From positions 1,558,202 through 1,622,201 of the forward strand of contig NW_004450565.1 in NCBI RefSeq assembly GCF_000321225.1: a stretch of DNA of 64,000 bases. The letters run 5' to 3'. Source of the stretch: Odobenus rosmarus divergens. Lineage: Eukaryota > Chordata > Mammalia > Carnivora > Odobenidae. The notes under the pieces were generated by a model. That model was given only the letters and a program-made list of their open reading frames with translations. It had not been told where the DNA came from and made no database searches. The position numbers and the translations under genes are program-made. Of the stretch, positions 12,127-22,006 are shown one piece after another; the stretch's first letter is position 1, and each line of letters starts with the position of its first letter.

Positions 12127-12198
12127 TAAAGAGATGTCTCATTTCCTGAGATGAATCCATAAATACATTTCTGACATTGTTATAAAGTCTTGTCTTGA

Positions 12199-12300
12199 CA
12201 GCAGGGACCTTGTTTTGTTTGCATCTCCATCCCCAGCATTTAGAACACAGAGACGACCTGCGGTAAATATTGGTGGATTGAATGAATGCACAGCAAATGT
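12199..12300 (+). mobile_element. L2-like 3' end fragment
   Basis: AGCAGGGACCTTGTTTTGTTTG, CCCCAGCATTTAGAACACAG and AAATATTGGTGGATTGAATGAATG follow the order of the L2 3' terminus. Diverged. Confidence 0.55.
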
Positions 12301-12558
12301 GTGCCCTCCCTTTCCACTGGACAGTTTCTGGGAGCCCGTTCCAGGCTGCTCTTGATGTAACCATCCTGTTAATGACTGATGACAGGTGACTATAATTGAC
12401 TTCACCATTCCCCTGTGGATGACATATAGGTTCTGTTTCCATTTTTTATTAAGGTGGCTAAAAAACATTGTTAGCATCCAGCTTTTCTTGCTGTGAGTTT
12501 TTAATGCCCTTTGAAGTGAGGCTTTTGAGCATAGGAAGGATTATTTGAGATTATTTTA

Positions 12559-12735
12559 TTTTACTTTAGTTTTAGATTTTATATATTTATTTGAGAGAGA
12601 GAGAATAAGCAGGGGCGGGGGGAGAAGCAGACTCCCCAATGAGTGGAGAGCCCGACGCGGGGCTCGATCCCAGACCCTGGGATCATGACCCGAGCCGAAG
12701 GCAGCCGCTCAACTGACTGAGCCACCCAGGCGCCC
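12559..12735 (-). mobile_element. Can-SINE with 14-bp target-site duplication
   Basis: A reverse-strand full-length element. TTGAGATTATTTTA occurs at 12545-12558 and again at 12736-12749, exactly flanking it. Confidence 0.95.
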
Positions 12736-12910
12736 TTGAGATTATTTTAAATCAACATTTTTCAGGCCACAAAGTTATGGGCCTGTTCTTTTCTTACAGT
12801 TTTATGTGGACTTTACAAATTTTATTATTCTCTGTGTAACTTGGTAAATTTTAACCTTCACTTTAAGGTAACCTTTGATCAACTCAAGATGATCAGACTA
12901 TATCATTTTT

Positions 12911-13092
12911 TAAAAATTTTTATTTTTTAAAAGATATTTATTTGACAGAGAGAGAACAAGCAAGGGGAGCAGCAGAGGGAGAAGCAGGCTCGCCGCTGAG
13001 CAGGGAGCCCAATGTGGGGCTCGATCCCAGGACCTTGGGATCATGACCTGAGCCAAAGGCAGACGCTTAACTGACTGAGCCACCAGGCACCC
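12911..13092 (-). mobile_element. Can-SINE with target-site duplication
   Basis: A reverse-strand element with CAGACTATATCATTTT on the left (12894-12909) and CAGACTGTATCATTTT on the right (13093-13108), one mismatch. Confidence 0.93.
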
Positions 13093-13171
13093 CAGACTGT
13101 ATCATTTTTAGTGATTAGACCCATTTGCAACTTAAATTCCCTTACACGTCCTAAGCCATAGTTTTAATAGT

Positions 13172-13386
13172 TTTTTAAAAAAAGTTGTATTTATTTTGGA
13201 GAGAGAGAAGCACAAGCGGGGGTGGGGAAGGGACAGCGGAGGGGGAGAGAGAGAGAGAAGGAATCTCAAGCAGACTCCCCACTAAGTGTGGAGCCCCACA
13301 TGGGGCTCAATCTCACGGCCCTGAGATCATGACCTGAGCTGAATCCAAGAGTTGGATGCTGAACCGACTGAGCCACCAGGTGCCCT
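13172..13386 (-). mobile_element. Can-SINE, diverged
   Basis: A reverse-strand copy ending CTGAGCCACCAGGTGCCCT, with an expanded GA-rich middle (13198-13258) and several differences in the tRNA-like part. Confidence 0.88.
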
Positions 13387-13728
13387 CCTAGGTTTTATTC
13401 TTAAGTGTATTAAATTTAATTGTCATTTCAAACACCTGGAATATCTGACCAAACAAATAAAACCTTTCCAATTAGATCTAATAATTTAAAATTACATACA
13501 TAATGAATCTCAAGTTCTTTCCAAACCTGTCTACCAGGAAGTGTGCTTTGCAGAGTTAAGAACTTGGTTTTGCTCACTGCTGTATTCCCAGTACCTAAAA
13601 GAGTGCCTAGCAATCGATAAACTTGCATAGATGAAGAATGTTTACAGTCTCTGTAAATTTCTCTTATACCTTTTCACTAAAATAAAAAAATATCATGTCT
13701 AAAATCAGAAGCTTAATTATACATTTTA

Positions 13729-13921
13729 TTTATTTTTTAAAGATTTATTTATTTGAGAGGGAGAGAGAGAATGGGGGGAGCAGTAGAGGGAGAGAGTCTT
13801 CAAACAGACTCTCCGCTGAGCGGGGAGCCCAATGTGGGGTTTGATCCCAGGACCCTGAGATCATTACCTGAGCCAAAACCAAGAGTCAGATAATGAACCA
13901 ACTGAGCCACCCAGGTGCCCC
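13729..13921 (-). mobile_element. Can-SINE with perfect 14-bp duplication
   Basis: A reverse-strand full-length copy. AATTATACATTTTA flanks it perfectly at 13715-13728 and 13922-13935. Confidence 0.95.
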
Positions 13922-14111
13922 AATTATACATTTTAAATTTAGAGTCAAGGCTAAAATGTAAGATTAATTTGCTAAATTTTCTTACATACTACAGACACTT
14001 TAAAGGTCAAATACATAGTTTATTCTGAAGCTTAACATAAAAATATTAAAATCTAAATCTTCCCCAGGGCTTAATGCCACCCCTAAGGCAATCATTAAAT
14101 CCTCTCAGACA

Positions 14112-14308
14112 GGTGCACCTGGGTTACTCGGTTGGTTAAGTGTCTGCCTTTGGGTCAGGTCATGATCCTGGGGTCCTGGGATCGAGCCCCCGCGTCGGGC
14201 TCACTGCTCAGTGGGAAGCTGCTTCTCCCTCTCCCTCTGCTACTCTGCCTGCTTGTGTGTGCGCTCTCTCTCTCTCTCAAATAAATCAAATCTTTAAAAA
14301 AAAAAAAA
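14112..14308 (+). mobile_element. Can-SINE with target-site duplication
   Basis: The head is GGTGCACCTGGGTTACTCGG, followed by a CT-rich run and AAATAAATCAAATCTTTAAA tail. The flanks TAAATCCTCTCAGACA (14096-14111) and TAAACCGTCTCAGAGA (from about 14309) are duplicated with three mismatches. Confidence 0.93.
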
Positions 14309-14838
14309 TAAACCGTCTCAGAGAAGCAAGAGTTTCCTTGTGGGGGACCCACATTGGCTGGGGGGTCGTGGCGGGGATGATGAGAGACAGGCCCTGCCCT
14401 GTTAGGGCCTCTGCCTGCTCTCCGCCCCCCATGCAAGGCTTCCCAGCCCACGGGAGCCTTCCTTGATTCATCCACCTGCTCTGAGCACAAGAGACTTCAC
14501 CAGTCAGTGGGATTCAACCAGTCTGTTAATACTGTTCTTTTCTGAAAAACTAAACTTCTTCTTCCCATCTGCCTGGACAGGAATGCATAAAAACATTAAA
14601 ATGCCTGCCTGTTGGATTTGGGCCACATTTCGTACTTTGATCTGCCTTTAAGGTCACAACACCTACATTATAGTCTTAGGTTGATTTTGACAAGAGTGTA
14701 ACATTTTTTTTATGGCAAATTGTACATGTGGTCAAATTGCTCTTCAGACTAGTCACACGGTTCCTGAGTCTCAGGACTCCTTCAGGGTTCCAGGCTTCAC
14801 TTCATCTCTGCCAGCTAAGTGTGAGACTCTTTGTTTTA

Positions 14839-15043
14839 TTTTATTTATTTATTTTTAGATTTTATTCATTTATTTGACAGAGAGAGAGACACAGCGAGAG
14901 AGGGAACACAAGCAGGGGGAGTGGGAGAGGGAGAAGCAGGCTGCCCGCGGAGCAGGGAGCCCGATGCGGGGCTCGATCCCAGGACCCAGGGACCATGACC
15001 TGAGCCGAAGGCAGACGCCCAACAACTGAGCCACCCAGGCGCC
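14839..15043 (-). mobile_element. Can-SINE with target-site duplication
   Basis: A reverse-strand full-length copy between TGAGACTCTTTGTTTTA (from 14822) and TGAGACTCTTGTTTA (from 15044). Confidence 0.93.
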
Positions 15044-16177
15044 TGAGACTCTTGTTTAAATTTAATATTTAAAATTTTATATTTCTTTGATTACTGGTGA
15101 GTTTTAATATTTCTGTACGTGAAGATGAGAAAATTGTGTTTTCTTCATCTGTATTAGTCTGGCTAGAACTCTTGAAAAGGTGCCAAAGTGACAACTTCAG
15201 TACATGATGTACCCTTTTTTTATTGGATGAAACTTGTAGAAATAAAACAGACAAAAACTACATCCAACCCTTCACCACCACGGTATTATAAGTATGTTGG
15301 GTTGACAATTCTTCGAGTTAGATTTTAGAGCTCCGTGTGATGTTAAAAAGTTAAGTTAGCACTGTTGTTTGAGTTTGAACATAATAGGAACTTATTTTTC
15401 TGTGTAATGGAGGGGAGAAATAGGGATTAATTGATTCTAAATCTCAAGTTAGCCTTGGTTTTTACATGCCTAACAAAACAGTTTTTGATAAAGATGAGCT
15501 TGCTGACCGTTCATCCTTGGGTTGGATGCTTTTAGTTTATTTCCCAGTTAATGCTAGATTTCCCTTAGGCGCTCAGACTGTGGCTCGTGCCTGGCTTGGA
15601 TGGCAGCCTGAAGGGCTTGCATCTGAGCAGGTGGACGGAGGCATCCTCCTGAGCCCAAGAAGTCGTGCAGAGTGAACCCGGTGAATGCTGCTGGGAGCTG
15701 TTTGCCTGCCTGCTTGCAGGTAGCAGTCAGCGCTCCTACCTAGAGGTGGTGGAGCATTGTGTTGGGGAGTGGAATTTGGAGAGGGGCTCCTCAAGTTAGG
15801 AGCAACACATTTGCAGATGGCCCCTCCATGGGCTGGTGCCGCCTGTGGGGCTTTGCTGCCCCTTTCAGCCTCACGAGCCAACGGCGCCACCTGCTGGCAC
15901 TTCCCTCCAGCTCTTTGGTGTCCTGTCCTGTAGGAATGTTGGTCACCTTCCTGCTCTGCCCCTGTTTTTACACAACAGCATGTGTTAGTTATAGAGTTAC
16001 CTCCACCCCCCCCCCGGCCCTTTTTTAAAAATTCCTTGCATGGTATTCTATTGTAGAGGAAGCACATGTTTTCAAAGCATTTGGCACAAATGTCAAATTT
16101 TCCATTTATGATGGTTGTAGTAATTATGTGGTTTTAACCAGTTTTATTGAGAGAAGGACTGCAAATCCATATTTTTT
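15044..16177. other. Intron 1, unique sequence
   Basis: The first half is AT-rich; 15560-15960 is GC-richer. Overlapping short frames on both strands have no recognisable domain. No transposon is seen. Confidence 0.4.
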
Positions 16178-16361
16178 GGGGGGCGCCTGGGTGGCTCAGT
16201 CGATTAAGTGTCTGCTTTCTGCTCAGGTCATGATCCCAGGGTCCTGGGATCGAGCGCCACGTCAGGCTCCCTGCTCAGCGGGGGGCCTGCTTCTCCCTCT
16301 CCCCCTGCCGCTCCTTCTGTTTGTGTGCTCCCCCTGTCAAATAAATAAATCGTGAAAAAAA
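16178..16361 (+). mobile_element. Can-SINE with target-site duplication
   Basis: The head is GGGGCGCCTGGGTGGCTCAG and the tail is CAAATAAATAAATCGTGAAAA. It is flanked by AAATCCATATTTTTT and AAATCCGTATGTTTTT. Confidence 0.93.
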
Positions 16362-16799
16362 AAAATCCGTATGTTTTTGAACAAAATTCTGAATTTTCCC
16401 CAATATTTATTATGAACATTTTGAGACAAAAAGTTTGAAAGAGTAGAACGGAGATCGCCTACCACGTAGATTCCAACAGTTGTTGACTCTGGCCACACTT
16501 TGTTTAGTTGTGTCTGTGTGCCTATTGACCATTTGAAGTAAGTTCTGGGTATTGCAACCACACCCCAAAACATCGCAGCCCTTGCTCCCCAAAACAGAGG
16601 TGTTCTGTACAAGTGAGTAGCACTGCCATGTGGGTAGCAACCCTCAGTCTCTCAAATCGCTCCTGTCCACTCTATGTGGCACCCCCAGAGCCCCTACGCC
16701 TCTTGCAGCTTGTAATGTGCTCATTTGGTCGTTCCTTCTTTACTCTCTTTGAACCCAGAAGAGACCCTCATCTTTTTTATAACCCTGGAAGTGTTAAAC

Positions 16800-17730
16800 T
16801 TTAAAAAACTTCTTGCTTTGAATTTCAGTCTTATAGAGACGTTGCAAAAATTATACAAAGATTTCCCATATACCTTCCCCAGAGTTAACATTTTACCAAA
16901 TATATGCCCCCCCATTTCACCATGTGTGTGCGCACACGTGTGCACATGCATATCCACGTATGTGTGCACGTGGACTTGAGAGTAAGTTACAGACATGACG
17001 CCCCTCTTAGGCTAAATACTTCAGTATGCATTTCAAAGCGAGGATACTGTCTTAATTAACCATAGCACAGTTATCAAAATTAGGAAGGTAACTGATAAAA
17101 TACTCTTATCCACTCTGACTTTATGTAAATTTTGCCAGTTGTCTCACTAATGAGCTTTAAAGCAAAAAGGAAATAACATTTTTGGGGCTCAGGACCCAGT
17201 TCAGGATCACACACATTTACCTGTCACTTCCCTTTCTGGAGAGGTCCATCAGCCTCTCTCATGTAGACACTTTGGAAGCTTGCTGGCCAGTTACTTTGTA
17301 GATTGCCCCTCAATTTTGGTTTGTGAGCATAGCCTCAGGATTGGGCAGGACTACTCGGAAGTTTTATCTGTCCTTTCCGGGAGGGCCGTGATGTTCTTAA
17401 TCTCATGACCGATTATGTGAATTTCACCATCTGGTTAGGATGTTTTCTGCCAGGTCTCTTCATTGTGAAGCTACTGTTTTCCCTTATAATTAGTAGTATC
17501 TTGTGGCAGGTATTCGGAGACCATGTGCATTTCCAGTTTCTCACACCTAGTATTGGCCTCCATCATGGTTCTTTCCTGAAGGAGCAATTACTGTCCCCGG
17601 TCCTCGTTGCCAGTGATCGAATTGCATCTGCCTCTACACATTGGTTGGAACTCTACTATGATTTAGAGCTTTCCCTTTCCCCCAATATTTATTCATGTAT
17701 GTATGTATATCAATATGGACTCACGATTCC
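16800..17730 (+). mobile_element. Ancient L1M 3' end, left part (host of nested L1s)
   Basis: The order of blocks (GTTGCAAAAATTATACAAAG, GAGTAAGTTACAGACATGACG, TTATCAAAATTAGGAAGGTAAC, TTTGTAGATTGCCCCTCAAT, TATCAATATGGACTCACGAT) follows an old mammalian L1M 3' terminal region. It stops at 17730 and resumes at 25780, so it was split by the L1 insertion between. A microsatellite-like TGTGCAC stretch lies at 16918-16975. Confidence 0.65.
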
Positions 17731-18212
17731 TTTTTTTGCTTTTATTTTCAGTCACCCAGGGCTCATCACGACAGGTACACGCCCTAATGTCCATCCCGTT
17801 TCCCCCATCCGCTTACCCGACGTCCCTCTGATGACCATCGGTTTGTTCTCTATAGTTAAGAGTATGTTTCTTGGTTTGCCTCCCTCTCTCTTCTTCTCTT
17901 TGCTTGTTTGTGTCTCAAGTTCCACATATGAGTGAAATCATAAGGTATTTGTCTTTTTCTGACTGTTATTTCACTTAGCATAATACTCTCTAGCTCCATC
18001 CACGTTGTTGCAAATGGCAAGATTTCATTCTTTTTTATGACTGAGTAATAGTCCATCACACACACACACACACACACACGTACGCACTCATGCACACCAC
18101 CTCTTCTTTACCCATTCATCAGTCAGTGCACACGTGGGCTGCTTCCATATCTTGGCTGTTGTAGATAATGCTGCTGTAAACAGAGGGGTACATGTATCCC
18201 TTCGAATTAGTG
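17731..18212 (-). mobile_element. L1 number 1, 3' part (reverse orientation)
   Basis: After a T-rich stretch (the A-tail in reverse) come the L1 3' UTR and the ORF2 C-terminus in reverse complement (CATATGAGTGAAATCATAAGG, TTCACTTAGCATAATAC, TGACTGAGTAATAGTCC). A (CA)n run lies at 18057-18080. The element is cut at 18212 by another L1 and resumes at 24152. Confidence 0.88.
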
Positions 18213-19335
18213 GGTTTTTAAAAATTTTTTGTTTTACTTTTTTTAAAATTTAACTTCAATTAATACATAGTGTATTATTAGTTTCAGAGGTAGAGTTTAC
18301 TGATTCATCAGTTGTATATAACACCCAGTACTCATTATATCATGTGCCCTCCTTAATGCCCATCACCCACTTACCCCATCCCCCTCCCCCTTCCCCTCCA
18401 GCAACCCTCAGTTTGTTTCCTATGATTAAGAGTCTCTTATGGTTTGTCTCCCTCTCTGATTTCTTCTTGTTTTATTTTCCCCTCCCTTCCTCTATGCTCC
18501 TCTGTTTTGTTTCTTAAATTCCACATGAGTGAGATCGTATGATAATTGTCTTTCTCTGACTTACTTCGCTTAGCATAATGCCCTCTAGTCCCATCCACAT
18601 AGTTGCCAATACAAGATTTCATATTTTTGATGGCTGAGTAGTATTTTCTTGTGTCTATGAACCACATCTTCTTTATCCAGTTGTGTTGATGGACATCTGG
18701 GCTCTTTCCATAGTGTGCCTATTGTGGACATTGCTGCTATAAACATTGGGGTGCAGGTGCCCCTTTGGATCACTACATTTGTATCTTTGGGGTAAATACC
18801 GACCAATTGCTGGGTCATAAGGTAGCTCTATTTTCAATTTTTTGAGGACCCTCCATACTGTTTTCCAGAGTTGCTGCACCAGCTTGCATTCCCACCAACA
18901 GTGTGAGAGGGTTCCCCTTTCTCCGCATCCCCGCCAACATCTGTCGTTTCTTGACTTGTTTGTTTTAGTCATTCTGACTGGTGTGAAGCGGTATCTCATT
19001 GTGGTTTTGATTTGGATTTCCCTGATGCCAAATGATGTGGAGCATTTTTTCATGTGTCTGTTGGCCATTTGTATGTCTTCTTTGGAGAAATGTCTGTTTA
19101 TGTCTTCTGCCCAATTCTTGACTGGATTATTTGTTTTGGGTGTTGAGTTTGATAAGTTCTTTATAGATTTTGGATACTAGCCTTTTATCCGATAAGACAT
19201 TTGTAGATATCTTCTCCCATTCTGTAGGTTGTCTTTTGGTTTTGTTGACTGTTTCCTTTTGCTGTGCAAAAGCTTTTTATCTTGATGAAGTCCCAATAGT
19301 TCATTTTTGCTTTTGTTTCCCTTGCCTTTGAAGGC

Positions 19336-19496
19336 ATGGGGGGGTGGGGAAGATGGGGTAACTGGGTGATGGACATAGGGGAGGGTATATGTTGTAATGA
19401 GCACTGGATATCATATAAGACTGATGATTCACAGACCTGCACCCTGGAAACAAATAATACGTTATATGTTAATTAATTGAATTTAAATTAAAAAAA
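19336..19496 (+). mobile_element. Short L1 3' UTR insertion, opposite orientation
   Basis: GGGTGATGGACATAGGGGAG, GAGCACTGGATATCATATAAG and CAAATAATACGTTATATG are carnivore L1 3' UTR signatures on the + strand, ending in an A-rich tail near 19490. It interrupts the minus-strand ORF2 of L1 number 2. Strong 5' truncation or an inversion event could explain it; no clear target duplication was found. Confidence 0.8.
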
Positions 19497-20110
19497 GTTG
19501 TGGCTGTGGCTGAGGTCAAAGAGGTTGCTGCCTGTGTTCTCTAGGATTTTGATGGTTTCCTATCTCACATTTAGGTCTTTCATCCATTTTGAGTTTATTT
19601 TTGTGTATGGTGTAAGGAAGTGGTCCCGTTTCATTCTTCTGCATGTGGCTGTCCAATTTTCCCAATACCATTTATTGAAGAGGCTGTCTTCTTTCCACTG
19701 GATGTTCTTTTCTGCTTTGTCAAAAATTAGTTGACCATAGAGGTGAGGGTCCGTTTCTGGGTTTTCTATTCTGTTCCATTGATCTATGTGTCTGTATTTT
19801 GTGCCAGTACCATACTGTCTTGATGGTTACAGCTTTGTAATAGAGCTTGAAGTCCGGAATTGTGATGCCACCAGCATTGGTTTTCTTTTTCAATGTTCCT
19901 TTGACTATTCGGGGTCTTTTTGGTTCCATACAAATTTTAGGATTATTTGGTTCCAGCTCTGAAAAAATGTTGATGGTAGTTTGATAGGGATTGCATCGAA
20001 TGTATAGATTGCTCTGGGTAGCATAGACTTTTAACAGTATTTCTCCTTCCAATCCATGAGCATGGAACGTTTTTCTTTTCTTTTTTTTTTTTAAAGATTT
20101 TATTTATTTA

Positions 20111-20329
20111 TTTATTTTTAATTTTTTTTTAAAGATTTTATTTATTTGAGAGAGAGAGAGAATGAGAGATAGAGAGCACAAGAGGGAAGAGGGTCAGAGG
20201 GAGAAGCAGACTCCCTGCCGAGCAGGGAGCCCGATGTGGGACTCGATCCTGGAACTCCAGGATCGTGACCTGAGCCGAAGGCAGGTTAACCAACCAAGTC
20301 GCTTAACCAACCAAGCCACCCAGGCGCCC
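20111..20329 (-). mobile_element. Can-SINE inserted into the tail of another Can-SINE
   Basis: A reverse-strand copy whose 19-base flank TAAAGATTTTATTTATTTA occurs at 20092-20110 and 20330-20348; that sequence is part of the outer SINE's own tail. The head region carries a 17-base tandem duplication (TTAACCAACCAAGTCGC at 20286-20302 and again, diverging at the end, from 20303). Confidence 0.9.
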
Positions 20330-20515
20330 TAAAGATTTTATTTATTTAACAGAGAGAGACACAGCAAGAGAGGGAACACAAGCAGGGGGAGTGGGAGAGG
20401 GAGAAGCAGGCCTCCCACGGAACAGGAAACCCGATGCTGGGCTCGATCCCGGAACCCTGGGATCACGACCTGAGCCGAAGGCAGACACTTAACCGACTGA
20501 GCCACCCAGGTGCCC
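20330..20515 (-). mobile_element. Outer Can-SINE (main body)
   Basis: A reverse-strand copy inside L1 number 2. Its poly(T) tail end lies at 20076-20110, left of the inner SINE. The flanks GAGCATGGAACGTTTTTC (from 20058) and GAGCATGGAACATTTTTC (from 20517) are the target duplication within ORF2 sequence. Confidence 0.92.
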
Positions 20516-21817
20516 CGAGCATGGAACATTTTTCCATCTCCTTCTGTCTTCCTCAACTTCTTTCATAAGTCATAAGTGTTTTATAGTTTTCAGAGTAGAG
20601 ATCCTTCCTTTACCTTTTTGGTTAGGTTTATTCCTAGGTATCTTATGGGTTTTGGTGCAATTATAGATGGGATTGATAATTTCTCTTTCTTCTGTCTCAT
20701 TGTTAGCGTATCTATAGTGTATAGAAATGCAACTGATTTCTGTGCATTGATTCAGTATCCTGCCCTTTGCTGAATTCCTCTGAGTTCTAGCAGTTTTGTG
20801 GTGGAGTCTTTTGGGTTTTCCACATAGGGTATCATGTTATCTGCAAAGAGTGAGAGTTTGACTTCTTTTCTGATTCAGATGTTGAACTACACTTGCAGCC
20901 CAGGAATAAATCCCACTTGGTCTTGGTGAATAATCCTTTTAATGTACTGTTGGATCCTATTAGTATTTTGGTGAGAATTTTTGCATCCATGTTTATCAGG
21001 GATATTGGTCTGTAATTCTCCCTTTTGGTGGGTTCTTTGTCTGGTTTTGGGATAGGTAACGCTGGCCTCATAGTATGAGTTTGGAAGTTTTCTTTCCATT
21101 TCTGTTTTTTTGAAACAGCTTCAGAAGAATAGGTATTAATTCTTCTTTAAATGTTTGGTAGAATTCCTTTGGGAAGCCATCCGGCCCTGGGTCTTCTGCT
21201 TAGATGATCTGTCCACTGCTGTGAGTGGGGTGCTGAAGTCCCCTTATTATTGTATTATTATCAATGAGTTTCTTTAGTTTTGTTATTAATTGGTTTATAT
21301 AATTGGCTGCTGCCATGTTAGGGGCATAAATATTTACAATTGTTAGATCTTGTTGGATAGACCCTTTTATTATGATGTAATATCCTTCCTCATCTCTTAT
21401 TAGTCTTTGGTTTAAAATCTCATTTCTCTCATATAAGGATTGCTACCCCAGCTTTCTTTTGATGTCCATTAGCATGATAAATGGTTTTCCACCCCCTCAC
21501 TTTCAATCTGGAGACCTCTTTGCAGACAGCATATCGATGGGTCTTGTTTTTTTTTTTTTTATCCAAACTTATACCCTGTGTCCTTTGATTGGAGCATTTA
21601 GTCCACTTACATTCAGAGTAATTATTGAAAGATATGAACTTATTGCCATTGTATTACCTGTGAAGTCACTGTTTCTGTATATAGTCTCTGTTCCTTTCTG
21701 GTCTTTGTTACTTTTGGGCTCTCTCTTCGCTCAAAGGATCCCCTTTAATATTTCTTGCGGATCTGGTTTAGTGATCACAAATTCTTTTAGTTTCTGTTTG
21801 TCCTGGAAGCTATCTCT

Positions 21818-21852
21818 CTTTTTTTTTTATTAAAGATTTTATTTATTTATTC

Positions 21853-21885
<33 letters not shown>

Positions 21886-22006
21886 GCAGAGAGAGAAGCA
21901 GGCTCCCAAGAAGCAGGGAGCCCAATGCGGGACTCGATCCCAGGACCCTGAGATCATGACATTAGTCGAAGGCAGATGCTTAACCATCTGAGCCACCCAG
22001 GCGCCC
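21818..22006 (-). mobile_element. Can-SINE with long GA run
   Basis: A reverse-strand copy inside L1 number 2. CTATCTCTC precedes and CTATCTCTCCTT follows it. The TTTATTCATGAGAGACAGAG start resembles an older caniform subfamily and differs from the other copies here. Confidence 0.92.

Noticed and set aside
17405..17935. 176-codon open frame at 17405-17935
   Set aside because: It lies across the junction of the old L1M and the inserted L1; the sequence is repeat 3' UTR and does not encode a gene.
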